Assembly: GCA_030625905.1 (NCBI GenBank)
Contig: DAOUQA010000013.1
Coordinates: 1-17,442 of the forward strand
Source: Kiritimatiellales bacterium
Lineage (GTDB): Bacteria > Verrucomicrobiota > Kiritimatiellia > Kiritimatiellales > Pontiellaceae
DNA length: 17,442 nucleotides
Reading direction: 5' to 3'
The position numbers and the translations under genes were made by a program. Shown in pieces: positions 1 through 7,907 of this stretch; position 1 is the first letter of the stretch, and every line of letters begins with the position of its first letter. Under the pieces are notes generated by a model. It had not been told where the DNA came from, made no database searches, and saw only the letters and a list, made by a program, of their open reading frames with translations.

Positions 1-627
1 AATCCGCTGACGTTGGAGCTGGCGGAGATCAACCAAAGCGCGGTGCTGGGCGGGTTTGGTGTTAGTTGGGTCGACATGAATGTAGGTGCATTTAATGGCG
101 ACTTTGAGGCGGGCGCAGACGACAACACCATTGACGATGCCTTTGCATCCGTTGCCTTCACTGTGGGCGATGGAATCGTTGTCGGAGCCTATTGGCTGTC
201 GGATCTACTGGAAACCGACGGATTCGAAGATTTTGCAGGCGCAATTGCCTATGAGACGATCGGTGGAGCAGGAGCCTTTTTGAATGTGCAGCTCGGGCCG
301 GTGTCGCTGAACGCCGAATATGTGTCGGCGCTCGAAAAGCTTGATCCGCTGGCGGGGGGGCTTCTTCCTTCGGCCTACAACATCGAGGCTTCGATGCCGA
401 TTGTGGAAAAGCTCTCGGCGGGTGTTAAGCTCGAAGGTAGCGATGATTTCTATTCGGAGTTTGCCGGAACGCCGAACGGCAAGTGGGCCGACTGGCAGAT
501 GGGCTTTGTGGTTTCCTGCGAGTTTAACGAACATGTGACCCTTTCGGGCGAATATCTCCATGCCGACGGGCTGGACAATGATGAATCAGGCGACACGGCA
601 ACGATGCAGATTGCCCTTGTGTTTTAA
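1..627 (+). CDS. LbtU-like siderophore porin, outer-membrane beta-barrel (5' partial)
   Basis: The frame is open to the left edge, reading NPLTLELAEINQSAV from base 1, so the gene starts outside the window and the TTG at 13 is not its start. About 208 residues are visible. They alternate hydrophobic and polar residues in the way of transmembrane beta-strands (for example the stretches around GPVSLNAEYVSA and HVTLSGEYLHA), have few Lys/Arg and many Asp/Glu/Gly, and end in Phe (QIALVF), the usual terminal aromatic of outer-membrane barrels. The PLTLELAE opening and the GP-x-L-x-AEYV strand resemble the LbtU family of siderophore porins (named after the Legionella legiobactin receptor). That assignment rests on memory of family motifs, not on a search. 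feoA starts 19 bp downstream on the same strand, so the gene probably supplies the outer-membrane step of iron uptake. A generic porin is the alternative. Confidence 0.7.
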   Translation, partial: NPLTLELAEINQSAVLGGFGVSWVDMNVGAFNGDFEAGADDNTIDDAFASVAFTVGDGIVVGAYWLSDLLETDGFEDFAGAIAYETIGGAGAFLNVQLGPVSLNAEYVSALEKLDPLAGGLLPSAYNIEASMPIVEKLSAGVKLEGSDDFYSEFAGTPNGKWADWQMGFVVSCEFNEHVTLSGEYLHADGLDNDESGDTATMQIALVF

Positions 628-646
628 GTGGGATGGAGAGAAAGCG

Positions 647-874
647 ATGAAGCTCAAGAAGATGAAGGTTGGTGACAACGGAACCGTTTCGGATTTCAGC
701 ACGTCGGATCCGCAATACCGGCAAAAGTTGCTACGTATGGGCTTGATCCGCAATGCCGAATTCACCGTGGTTCGGAAGGCGCCGTTCGGCGGCCCCATCG
801 AGATCGAAATCAAGGGCTTCCGGTTGGTGTTGCGCAGCAATGAAGCCGATGCCTTCGAAGTGGAAAAGAAATGA
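647..874 (+). CDS. feoA: Ferrous iron transport protein A (FeoA)
   Basis: Encodes 75 residues, the usual size of FeoA, a cytoplasmic SH3-like domain protein that supports the FeoB ferrous iron permease. Family features are visible: a KVGDNGTVSDF opening, the central QKLLRMGLIRNAEF segment (the RLxxMGL signature), the APFGGPIEIEIKGFRLVLR strand pair, and a short acidic end. The ATG at 647 is preceded by GGAGAG about eight bases upstream. Upstream in-frame codons would overlap the porin gene, so this start is preferred. The stop codon overlaps the feoB start (ATGA, 871-874), implying translational coupling. Confidence 0.93.
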   Translation: MKLKKMKVGDNGTVSDFSTSDPQYRQKLLRMGLIRNAEFTVVRKAPFGGPIEIEIKGFRLVLRSNEADAFEVEKK

Positions 875-3162
875 ACAACCTGAAGATCGCCTTGGCAGGC
901 AATCCAAACTGCGGGAAAACGACCGTGTTCAATGCCCTGACTGGCGCACGGCAGCGCGTCGGAAACTGGCCGGGCGTAACGGTCGAGCGCGTCATGGGGG
1001 AATACACCCATTGCGATGCCTTGGTCGAGGTGACCGATCTCCCGGGCATCTATTCTTTTTCCGCGCTTTCGCCCGACGAGGAGGTCGCGCGTCGGCACAT
1101 CCTCTTCGATACCCCCGATGTGGTGGTCAACGTGGTCGACGCCTCGAATCTCGAACGCAACCTCTATCTCACCACCCAGCTTCTCGAAATGGATGTGCCG
1201 GTGGTCGTTGCGCTCAACATGATGGACATGGCGAAACAGCGCGGTATCCGCATCGAGATCGAGCATCTGGAAAAGCATCTCGGTTGCCCCGTTATTCCCG
1301 TGGTGGCTTCTAAAAAGAAGGGGATCGAAGACCTCCAGGAAGCCATTGGCCGGATCAGCGGCACGCACCATACGCAGGGAACGCGGGTTGCCTACGAAAA
1401 GGATATCGAAAAGGTAATCCAATCCTTGGAAATCAGCCTTGCCGATGTGGCACTGAGCAAGAAGGTTTCTGCCCGTTGGCTGGCCGTTAAACTACTTGAA
1501 AAGGATGAGCTTGCGGAGAAAATCCTCGGTGCCGACCGGGCGCAGCTCCCTGATCTGGACGAGCAGTTGCGGAAGGTCGAGCGCATTGTCGGCGAAGATG
1601 CCGACATGATTATCGCCGACGGCCGTTACGGCTTTATCCACGGTCTCGCACTCGACGTTACCGCCGGTAGCGACAAGATGCGCAAAACCTTTTCCGACGC
1701 GGTCGACAAGGTGGTGCTCAACAAGGTGCTGGGCTTTCCGGTCTTCTTTGCGGTCATGTATCTGGTCTTTGCCATCACCATCAACATCGGCAGCCCGTTC
1801 ATCGACTTTTTCGACGGCTTTTTCGGAACTATTTTTGTCGACGGCTTTGGCCATCTGCTGGAGTCGATCCATGCGCCGGCCTGGCTGGTGGCGATCCTGG
1901 CCGAAGGGCTTGGTGGCGGCATCCAGACGGTCTCCACCTTCATCCCGCCCATCTTCTTCATCTTTCTCTGTCTGTCGTTCCTGGAGGATTCCGGCTACAT
2001 GTCGCGCGCGGCCTTTGTGATGGATCACTTCCTGCGAACCATCGGCTTGCCCGGCAAGGCATTCATTCCGATGCTCGTCGGTTTCGGCTGCAACGTGCCC
2101 GGCATCATGGCCACGCGGACGCTTGAAAGCCGCCGCGACCGGGTTTTGGCGATCCTGATGAACCCGTTCATGTCGTGCGGTGCGCGTCTGCCGGTCTACA
2201 CCCTGTTTGCGGCGGCCTTCTTTCCGCATCGCGGCGGTATCGTTATCTTCTCCATCTATCTCGCTGGCATTGCGCTGGCGGTCATGACCGGCCTGCTCTT
2301 CAAAAGCACCCTGTTGAGCGGCGAGGTTTCCAGCTTTGTGATGGAGCTTCCGCCATACCACCTGCCGACCTTCAGCGGCGTGATGTACCACACCTGGCAC
2401 CGCCTAAGCTCCTTCCTGATCAAGGCGGGAAAGATCATTCTGATCATCGTTGCCGTGCTCGGCTTCCTCAACTCGCTCGGTACCGACGGCTCGTTCGGAA
2501 ACAACAACTCCAAGGACTCCGTGCTCAGTGCCATGAGCCGCACCGTCACTCCAGTCTTCCGCCCCATGGGTATCCGCGATGAAAACTGGCCGGCCACCGT
2601 CGGGCTGTTCACCGGCATCTTCGCCAAGGAGGCGGTCGTCGGTACGCTCGACTCACTCTACAACCAGCTCGAAACCGGGAAAGCGGTTGTTGCCGAGGAA
2701 GCCGCGTTCGATTTTTGGCAAGGCATCATCGACTCCTTTGCCGCCATTCCCGCCGGATTCGAAGGATTCTTTGAGAGATTGAAAGACCCGCTCGGGCTTT
2801 CCGGCGCGTTGGGGGAGGTGAACGAAGTGGAGCAGGCGTCCTATGCCTCCATGGTCGCGCACTTTGGCGAGCACGGTTCCAAGGCGGCGTTTGCCTACCT
2901 TCTCTTCATCCTGATCTACTGTCCATGTGTCGCCGTGCTTGCGGCCATTGCCCGCGAGATCGGTCTGCGCTGGATGCTCTTTGCTACTGCCTATCTCACA
3001 ACCCTTGCGTGGGTCATCTCCACCGCGTTCTTCCAACTCGCGACATTTCCGGTCAACCCGTCCGCCTCCGCCGGATGGCTTGGCCTGTGCGCCGCCATTC
3101 TGGCCGCCTTCTACATCGGCCTGCGCATGGCCGGAAAGCAAACAGAAAGAAGGGCAGAATAA
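871..3162 (+). CDS. feoB: Ferrous iron transport protein B (FeoB), GTP-dependent Fe(II) permease
   Basis: Encodes 763 residues. The N-terminal G domain shows G1 GNPNCGKT (residues 10-17), the conserved GNWPGVTVE switch segment (31-39), G3 DLPG (56-59), G4 NMMD (116-119) and a G5-like VASKKKG. A helical spacer follows (roughly 170-280). The membrane part carries both Gate motifs: FGCNVPGIMATRTLE and FMSCGARLPVYTLF, each with its cysteine. Near the C-terminus a CPCVAVLAAIAREIG helix is present. Length and domain order are complete for the family. It sits in the inner membrane and imports Fe(II). It is coupled to feoA by a 4-bp overlap and follows an outer-membrane barrel gene. There is no feoC, and the expected small Cys-rich FeoB-associated gene appears to be only a stub (3162-3185). 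Confidence 0.97.
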   Translation: MNNLKIALAGNPNCGKTTVFNALTGARQRVGNWPGVTVERVMGEYTHCDALVEVTDLPGIYSFSALSPDEEVARRHILFDTPDVVVNVVDASNLERNLYLTTQLLEMDVPVVVALNMMDMAKQRGIRIEIEHLEKHLGCPVIPVVASKKKGIEDLQEAIGRISGTHHTQGTRVAYEKDIEKVIQSLEISLADVALSKKVSARWLAVKLLEKDELAEKILGADRAQLPDLDEQLRKVERIVGEDADMIIADGRYGFIHGLALDVTAGSDKMRKTFSDAVDKVVLNKVLGFPVFFAVMYLVFAITINIGSPFIDFFDGFFGTIFVDGFGHLLESIHAPAWLVAILAEGLGGGIQTVSTFIPPIFFIFLCLSFLEDSGYMSRAAFVMDHFLRTIGLPGKAFIPMLVGFGCNVPGIMATRTLESRRDRVLAILMNPFMSCGARLPVYTLFAAAFFPHRGGIVIFSIYLAGIALAVMTGLLFKSTLLSGEVSSFVMELPPYHLPTFSGVMYHTWHRLSSFLIKAGKIILIIVAVLGFLNSLGTDGSFGNNNSKDSVLSAMSRTVTPVFRPMGIRDENWPATVGLFTGIFAKEAVVGTLDSLYNQLETGKAVVAEEAAFDFWQGIIDSFAAIPAGFEGFFERLKDPLGLSGALGEVNEVEQASYASMVAHFGEHGSKAAFAYLLFILIYCPCVAVLAAIAREIGLRWMLFATAYLTTLAWVISTAFFQLATFPVNPSASAGWLGLCAAILAAFYIGLRMAGKQTERRAE

Positions 3163-3185
3163 TGGGGTGGCAGAATGATTTTTAA
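3162..3185 (+). pseudogene. Seven-codon stub after feoB (MGWQNDF-stop), possible remnant of a FeoB-associated small membrane protein gene
   Basis: The feoB stop and a new ATG overlap as TAATG. The new frame reads MGWQNDF and stops at 3183-3185. FeoB-associated Cys-rich membrane proteins (p12 family) often sit exactly here and, as I recall them, begin with M-x-W-Q. This looks like the first residues of such a gene cut short. The same frame stays open after the stop as far as 3378-3380. The stub may be chance: only four or five residues carry the resemblance. Confidence 0.25.
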
Positions 3186-3218
3186 TTATCAAGCGCGACA
3201 TCCAGAGCTCTCAAAGAG

Positions 3219-3380
3219 ATGGACGACTTTGTCGAGGAGCATTTCACTACCGAGGGTGGTGATTGCTATAACAACCGTCTTACACGCCGCCAGAGAGAAG
3301 ATGTCGGGGAGTTGATGAAAAGATATACGGACACCCTGCTCATCGCGGATTTTGGCAAGCCGTCGGATAAGTTCGACTAG
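3219..3380 (+). CDS. Small hypothetical ORF (53 aa), possible decayed gene fragment
   Basis: Reads MDDFVEEHFTTEGGDCYNN and continues through a basic LTRRQRED segment to SDKFD-stop. The frame is open upstream back to the stop at 3183 (LSSATSRALKE precedes the Met). Composition is that of a soluble, mixed-charge helical protein rather than random sequence. I do not recognise the family. There is no clear ribosome-binding site (only AAAGAG just before the ATG). It may be the tail of an ORF whose start was lost. An antisense frame of 85 codons covers the same bases, so the coding strand is not certain. Confidence 0.3.
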   Translation: MDDFVEEHFTTEGGDCYNNRLTRRQREDVGELMKRYTDTLLIADFGKPSDKFD

Positions 3381-3469
3381 AGCACATTGATTAACAGTGC
3401 GTGGGATTCGCCGGATCCAAGCATCCGGTCTTGCGGGTTCGGCCATGATGCAATACTCTTTTCGCAGTT

Positions 3470-5452
3470 ATGAATTCGAATATATCCAGAGCATCTCTTG
3501 CCGTTCTGCTAGGTTGCCTTCCCGTTGCCGCCCAGAAATATTCCCGGTTCGATGAGCACCCCGAAGAGCGGCTCGCGCTGGTTGCCCGGCTTGCCAAGCA
3601 ATCTGCGGAAGACAAGCAAGAAGCCCGAGGTTGGGCAAAGGTGCATGGCAAGCCTATGCGCTTCGAACAGAACGGCGTGCTCTATGAACTCATGGCCATT
3701 GACAACGACAAGCCACTCTACTACCACACGCTGAACGTAAATGCCGCTATTTCGACGGCCGCGAACCTAGTGCGCAATACTGCTCCCTACAATGTTGATG
3801 GTTCCAGCGTTAAGGTCGGTGTGTGGGATGGGGGATCGGTCATGACCAACCATCAGGAATTCGGGAGTCGGGTGGTGGATCTGGATGGAGTATCTTCCAG
3901 CGGTCATGCCACCCATGTTGGCGGGACGATCGGGGCATCGGGAGTGGATTCGCAGGCCAAAGGCATGGCTCCTGCGGCCTTGATTGATTCCTACGATTGG
4001 AATGCCGCCGCCTCGGAAATGGCCGATGCGGCGGCATCGGGTCCCGGGCAGGCAGGGCATCTGTATCTTTCCAACCATTCATACGCCTACACCGTCGATG
4101 AGGAATACCTGTTTGGGCAATACTCCAGCTATGTCGCGACGGTGGATGAGCTGACTTACGATAGCCAGTATTATCTTCCTTTCTGGGCGGCGGGCAACGA
4201 ACAGGGCGAGACGGCAAGCGGGTACGACACGATATCGTCCAAAGGCGTGGCGAAAAATGTCATCACGGTCGGTGCAGTGAATGATGCCGTGTCGGGTTCT
4301 TTGCGTTCAACGGGTGCGGCCACCATGATCTATTTCAGCAGCTGGGGGCCGGTGGACGACGGGCGCATCAAGCCGGATATTGTTGCTAATGGCTATAATC
4401 TCTATTCATGCGGTGATGCCAATGATTCCGATTATGCCTGGATGTCTGGCACCAGCATGGCCACGCCCAACGCATGCGGGTCGGCGGCGTTGCTGGTGGA
4501 CTACTACGACGATTTGTTTCCCGGGGATGCGATGCGGGCGAGTACGCTCAAGGGGCTGATTATCCACACGGCGGATGATCGGGGTCGCCCGGGGCCGGAC
4601 TATTCCTATGGATGGGGGTTAATGAATACCCTGGCCGCCGCCGAGCTGCTTAAGGACTATTACGCCAATAATCCATCCCGGTTGACGGAGGCCACGGTGA
4701 CGGCATCGCAACGTAGCGACTCCTACACGTTCTTTAGCGATGGAAACGAGCCGGTGCGGGTGACACTCTGCTGGACCGACCCCCATGGAGATGCCCAAAG
4801 CACAGATAATGACCGCACCCCCCGGCTAGTTAACGATCTCGATCTCAAGGTGGTTGGTCCAGGCGGAACCCCCTTTTGGCCGTACAAGCTCGACTGCAAC
4901 AATCCTGCAAACAACGCGACGGCCGACTCGAAAAACGATATCGACAACGTAGAACAGGTTTACGTTGCCGCACCGGCGGCGGGGAAGTACACCGCTACGG
5001 TGGATTATGACGGTTCCTTGTCGGGAAGCTTGCAGTGGTATTCGCTCCTAATCTCGGGGCCGGGAGTTGATTCGGATGCTGATGGGATGCCGGATTATTG
5101 GGAAACCACCTACTTCCAGAGTCCAACCGACACGGTTGCCTCTGTAGATTCAGACGGCGACGGGGCGGACAACCTGACGGAATACATTTCGGGCTATGAT
5201 CCGATCGATTCAAATTCCGTGTTCAAGATAACAGCGTTCAGTGCCCCGCCGGCAGGAAGTTCGCCGTTCATCATCACGTGGAATCCGCAGGAAGGGCGCA
5301 TCTACAATGTTAGCTGGACTCCCAACCTGATCTACACGTCCTTCACCGACATTTCCGGTGATTTCCCCCATCTGATCAATAGCTACACCGATATGGTCGA
5401 GCGAACCGACCAGCAAAACTTCTACCACGTGGACGTGCGGTTGGATCAGTAG
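3470..5452 (+). CDS. Secreted S8 (subtilisin-like) serine peptidase with C-terminal calcium-repeat and beta-rich modules
   Basis: Encodes 660 residues. The N-terminus is a signal peptide (hydrophobic SLAVLLGCLPVAA). Cleavage after VAA-21 is likely, though LLGC-16 also weakly resembles a lipobox. A propeptide-like region follows. The catalytic triad is visible in subtilisin order: Asp120 (VGVWDGG), His146 (GHATHVGG), oxyanion Asn243 (AAGN) and Ser329 (GTSMATP). Residues about 405-530 form a beta-sandwich of the kind trailing many S8 proteases (VTLCWTDPHGD, LVNDLDLKV). Residues about 533-580 hold two Asp-rich loops (DSDADGMPD, DSDGDGADNLTEY), like thrombospondin type 3 or EF-hand-like calcium repeats. 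The last 75 residues (ITWNPQEGRIYNVSW to FYHVDV) form a further beta-rich module seen, from memory, at the end of many exported PVC proteins. The substrate is unknown; extracellular protein degradation is likely. Confidence 0.93.
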   Translation: MNSNISRASLAVLLGCLPVAAQKYSRFDEHPEERLALVARLAKQSAEDKQEARGWAKVHGKPMRFEQNGVLYELMAIDNDKPLYYHTLNVNAAISTAANLVRNTAPYNVDGSSVKVGVWDGGSVMTNHQEFGSRVVDLDGVSSSGHATHVGGTIGASGVDSQAKGMAPAALIDSYDWNAAASEMADAAASGPGQAGHLYLSNHSYAYTVDEEYLFGQYSSYVATVDELTYDSQYYLPFWAAGNEQGETASGYDTISSKGVAKNVITVGAVNDAVSGSLRSTGAATMIYFSSWGPVDDGRIKPDIVANGYNLYSCGDANDSDYAWMSGTSMATPNACGSAALLVDYYDDLFPGDAMRASTLKGLIIHTADDRGRPGPDYSYGWGLMNTLAAAELLKDYYANNPSRLTEATVTASQRSDSYTFFSDGNEPVRVTLCWTDPHGDAQSTDNDRTPRLVNDLDLKVVGPGGTPFWPYKLDCNNPANNATADSKNDIDNVEQVYVAAPAAGKYTATVDYDGSLSGSLQWYSLLISGPGVDSDADGMPDYWETTYFQSPTDTVASVDSDGDGADNLTEYISGYDPIDSNSVFKITAFSAPPAGSSPFIITWNPQEGRIYNVSWTPNLIYTSFTDISGDFPHLINSYTDMVERTDQQNFYHVDVRLDQ

Positions 5453-5531
5453 CACCCCCCTTATACATGCGCGGGATTTTGCGCTAGAAATTCGAGTGGA
5501 TATGGGCATGGAAGTTGCTGCTTAACCACTT

Positions 5532-5840
5532 ATGAAAGCTGATCGCATAGTTTTACTCCTGTCGCTTCTTGCTTCGACTGCGTTGGTCGTTAGAACTGGG
5601 TTTCAGCCATCGGCAGGAACCCCTTTTGATCAGGCCTGGGCTGTGGCGGCTCCAGAGGCTGTTTTTCCTTTGGAAGACTCCGCCATTTCCGTCGAACCGT
5701 CCCTGCCGGAAGAGATGCCCCGGGTGGTCGAAGCCCCCGTCGCTGTCGAGGAACCGAAGCAACCGGTACAATCCTTGGCGGAACGCGGCGACGCCATGCT
5801 TTTCGAGAGCGTAGCCCTTATGGGCACGCCGTTCGATTAG
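5532..5840 (+). CDS. Hypothetical small anchored protein, Pro/Glu/Val-rich (102 aa)
   Basis: Starts MKADRIVLLLSLLASTALVV, a Lys/Arg-flanked hydrophobic stretch that could be a signal peptide or single membrane anchor. The rest (about 25-102) is low-complexity and rich in Pro, Glu, Val and Ala (VEAPVAVEEPKQPVQ), which suggests an extended periplasmic segment. The pentapeptide GTPFD occurs twice, at 29-33 and as the last five residues (98-102). No family is recognised. There is no strong ribosome-binding site before the ATG. It lies 79 bp after the protease gene and 86 bp before the next gene, which has its own promoter, so it may be expressed alone or with the protease. The signal-like start argues for a real gene; the lack of a domain argues for caution. 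Confidence 0.5.
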   Translation: MKADRIVLLLSLLASTALVVRTGFQPSAGTPFDQAWAVAAPEAVFPLEDSAISVEPSLPEEMPRVVEAPVAVEEPKQPVQSLAERGDAMLFESVALMGTPFD

Positions 5841-5868
5841 TCCTTTTCCCAATACCTGATAATATTGG

Positions 5869-5897
5869 TCGACATTTGGGTGGGTCATTTTTATATT
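5869..5897 (+). promoter_or_regulatory. Candidate sigma70-type promoter for the lipoprotein-resB-ccsA unit
   Basis: TCGACA at 5869-5874 (five of six to TTGACA) and TATATT at 5892-5897 (five of six to TATAAT) are separated by exactly 17 bp. A start near 5904 would give a leader of about 23 nt containing an AAGGA ribosome-binding site (5914-5918) nine bases before the ATG at 5927. The fit of all three elements makes this the clearest promoter in the window. Confidence 0.55.
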
Positions 5898-5926
5898 GGG
5901 TGGCCTCGTAAAAAAGGACTCCAATT

Positions 5927-6481
5927 ATGAAAAGCACACTTCTCTTTTTCCTTGCGGCGGTATTTCTCTACGGTTGTGGCGATGAGCAAGCACAAACCTA
6001 CCAGGCTCCGAAAGAGTCCTCGGCTCCTTCCGCGATGCAGGTTCCCGTCGCGCGACCTTCGACGCAACCGGCCGAAAAGGGATTCGACGCAAAGCTCCCG
6101 GAAGGCTGGACGGAGACGCCCGGCTCGGGCATGCGCATGGTTAGCTACGCCATCGAAGGCACCTCCATCGACTTTTATCTGACTTCCCTCGCGATGGGCG
6201 ACGTGCCGAGCAATGTAAACCGTTGGCGCGGACAGGTTGGCCTGCCCCCTGCATCACCGGAGGAGATTGAAGCGGAGGCTGAAACCTTCCAGACTGGGGG
6301 GCACGACCTGAAGTATATCGAAATCTACAACGAAGAAGGCGGGAAGGGGATTATTGCGGCTATCGTCGACCTGACCCCGCAATACTGGTACTTTACCGCG
6401 AAAGGGTTCGTCACCGAGCTGAAGGCCAATGCCGCCGACATTCGCACGTTCCTCAAATCCATCAAACTGGAAAACCACTAG
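5927..6481 (+). CDS. Lipoprotein of unknown function preceding resB (184 aa)
   Basis: The signal peptide MKSTLLFFLAAVFLYGC ends in a lipobox (L14-Y-G-C17), so the mature protein is expected to be lipidated at Cys17. A Ser/Pro/Gln-rich linker (about 18-50) is followed by a compact domain beginning FDAKLPEGWTETPGSGMRM and ending in DIRTFLKSIKLENH. This LPxGW to TFLKSIK pattern is common in small exported domains that bind or stabilise partners, but no function is established here. AAGGA precedes the start at a good distance. Only 7 bp separate it from resB, so it is almost surely co-transcribed with the cytochrome c maturation genes and may assist haem or apocytochrome handling at the membrane (inference). 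Confidence 0.85.
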   Translation: MKSTLLFFLAAVFLYGCGDEQAQTYQAPKESSAPSAMQVPVARPSTQPAEKGFDAKLPEGWTETPGSGMRMVSYAIEGTSIDFYLTSLAMGDVPSNVNRWRGQVGLPPASPEEIEAEAETFQTGGHDLKYIEIYNEEGGKGIIAAIVDLTPQYWYFTAKGFVTELKANAADIRTFLKSIKLENH

Positions 6482-6488
6482 TCGTTAA

Positions 6489-7907
6489 ATGAAGAAGATC
6501 ATCGATTTTTTCCGGTCGCTAAAGCTGACGGTGGTATTGCTCTGCTTAAGCATGGTGTTGGTATTTGCGGGGACACTGGCCCAGGTGGACAAAGGCATTT
6601 GGACGGTGATGGATCAGTATTTCCGTTGTCTTATTGCCTGGATCGACCTGCATGTGTTTTTTCCGCGCTCAATGGATATTCCCGATGTGCGGATTCCGTT
6701 TCCCGGCGGATTCCTGATCGGCTGGTTGCTGGTCATCAACCTGATCACGGTGCATTGGGCCAGCTTCAAGGTACAGGTGAGCGGGGGTCGCAAGGTCGCG
6801 GGTATCGTGTTTCTGCTGCTCGGTGTGCTGGTGACGGCCGGCGTAATGTTCGGATGGGGAACGGCTTCGGTGGCGGCCACGGAAAGCGATGCGTTCTGGC
6901 GGGTATTCCTACGCCTCGGGCGCGGTACGCTCGCGGCAGTCGTGTTCTACATTGCGTGCCTGCTGCTCTACCGTAAGCGTGCGGGTATGGTGCTGCTGCA
7001 CGGCGGCATCCTGTTTCTTCTCATCGGTGAATTTGCAACCGCCCTTTTTGCCGTCGAGGCCACGATGACGATCAAGGAAGGCGAGACCGTCAGTTATATC
7101 GACCACTCCCGGCAACTGGAACTATCGTTTACCGACACCTCGAATCCCGATTTTGATACCGTGACGGTAGTGCCCGGTGATGCACTGAAGGATGGAGCGC
7201 TCATCAAGCCCGATGGACTTCCGTTCGACATCAAGGTTAACCGCTACATGGTTAACTCGAACAATCCGCAACCGCTTCAGGGAATCTCCGAGTCACTTCG
7301 GAGCCGCTATCCGCAATACGAGGGCCATGGCGCGCGCCTCTACGTTACCGAACAGCCCGAGGCGAGCGGGGCAAGCGGCACGCGCAATGCGCCCGCAGTG
7401 GACGTGGAGCTTTTCAATCGTGCCACCGGGGACTCGCTCGGCCGCTACATCCTCTCGCTCTGGTTCTATCCAAACTTTGTCAACCGTTCATGGGATATGC
7501 CGACGAACATCACGGTGGGCGACAAGGACTACACCGTCTATTTCCGTTTCCGGCGGGAATACGTCACCTCCCCAAGCGGGAATCCGTATTCCATCAAGCT
7601 GCTCGACTTTGTGCACGAAAAATATGAGGGCACACAGATGCCGAAGGATTTCGCCAGCCAGATCCTGCTAATCAACGAAGGCGACCAAGTCGAGCGCGAA
7701 CTGCGCATCTGGATGAACAATCCGTTGCGCTACGCCCGCCGCACGTTCTACCAATCCGGCTACCTGCCCGACGACAGCGGTACCGTCCTGCAAGTGGTGC
7801 GCAACGATAGCTGGATGATCCCGTACCTCTCTTGCATGATTGTCTTTGTCGGCATGGCCGCACAGTTTGTCCAGTCGCTGAGCCGCCACCTTCGGAGGGA
7901 AGGATGA
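6489..7907 (+). CDS. resB: Cytochrome c biogenesis protein ResB (System II)
   Basis: Encodes 472 residues. The opening MKKIIDFFRSLKLTVVLLCLSMVLVFAGTL is the ResB/Ccs1 N-terminal signature (short amphipathic start, FxSLKLT, first membrane span, GTLAQ). Further spans lie near 72-92, 103-125, 143-163 and 168-190, with HGGILFLLIGEF just before the large periplasmic domain (about 195-440). A last span (WMIPYLSCMIVFVGMAAQF) closes the protein. With CcsA, ResB forms the complex that exports haem and attaches it to CXXCH motifs of apocytochromes. Length and topology are normal. The start ATG at 6489 is 7 bp after the lipoprotein stop. The ccsA partner is downstream, separated by a repeat element whose first word overlaps the resB stop. 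Confidence 0.9.
   Translation: MKKIIDFFRSLKLTVVLLCLSMVLVFAGTLAQVDKGIWTVMDQYFRCLIAWIDLHVFFPRSMDIPDVRIPFPGGFLIGWLLVINLITVHWASFKVQVSGGRKVAGIVFLLLGVLVTAGVMFGWGTASVAATESDAFWRVFLRLGRGTLAAVVFYIACLLLYRKRAGMVLLHGGILFLLIGEFATALFAVEATMTIKEGETVSYIDHSRQLELSFTDTSNPDFDTVTVVPGDALKDGALIKPDGLPFDIKVNRYMVNSNNPQPLQGISESLRSRYPQYEGHGARLYVTEQPEASGASGTRNAPAVDVELFNRATGDSLGRYILSLWFYPNFVNRSWDMPTNITVGDKDYTVYFRFRREYVTSPSGNPYSIKLLDFVHEKYEGTQMPKDFASQILLINEGDQVERELRIWMNNPLRYARRTFYQSGYLPDDSGTVLQVVRNDSWMIPYLSCMIVFVGMAAQFVQSLSRHLRREG

Noticed and set aside
1492..2400. 302-codon minus-strand frame inside feoB
   Set aside because: A shadow of feoB; FeoB motifs are continuous on the plus strand across it.
871..3162. Possible FeoA-FeoB fusion or frameshift
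   Set aside because: The 4-bp ATGA overlap is a normal coupling arrangement, and both proteins are complete separately.
3411..3428. CCGGAT/ATCCGG hairpin between feoB and the protease gene
   Set aside because: Only a 6-bp stem with no T-run, so it is too weak to call a terminator.
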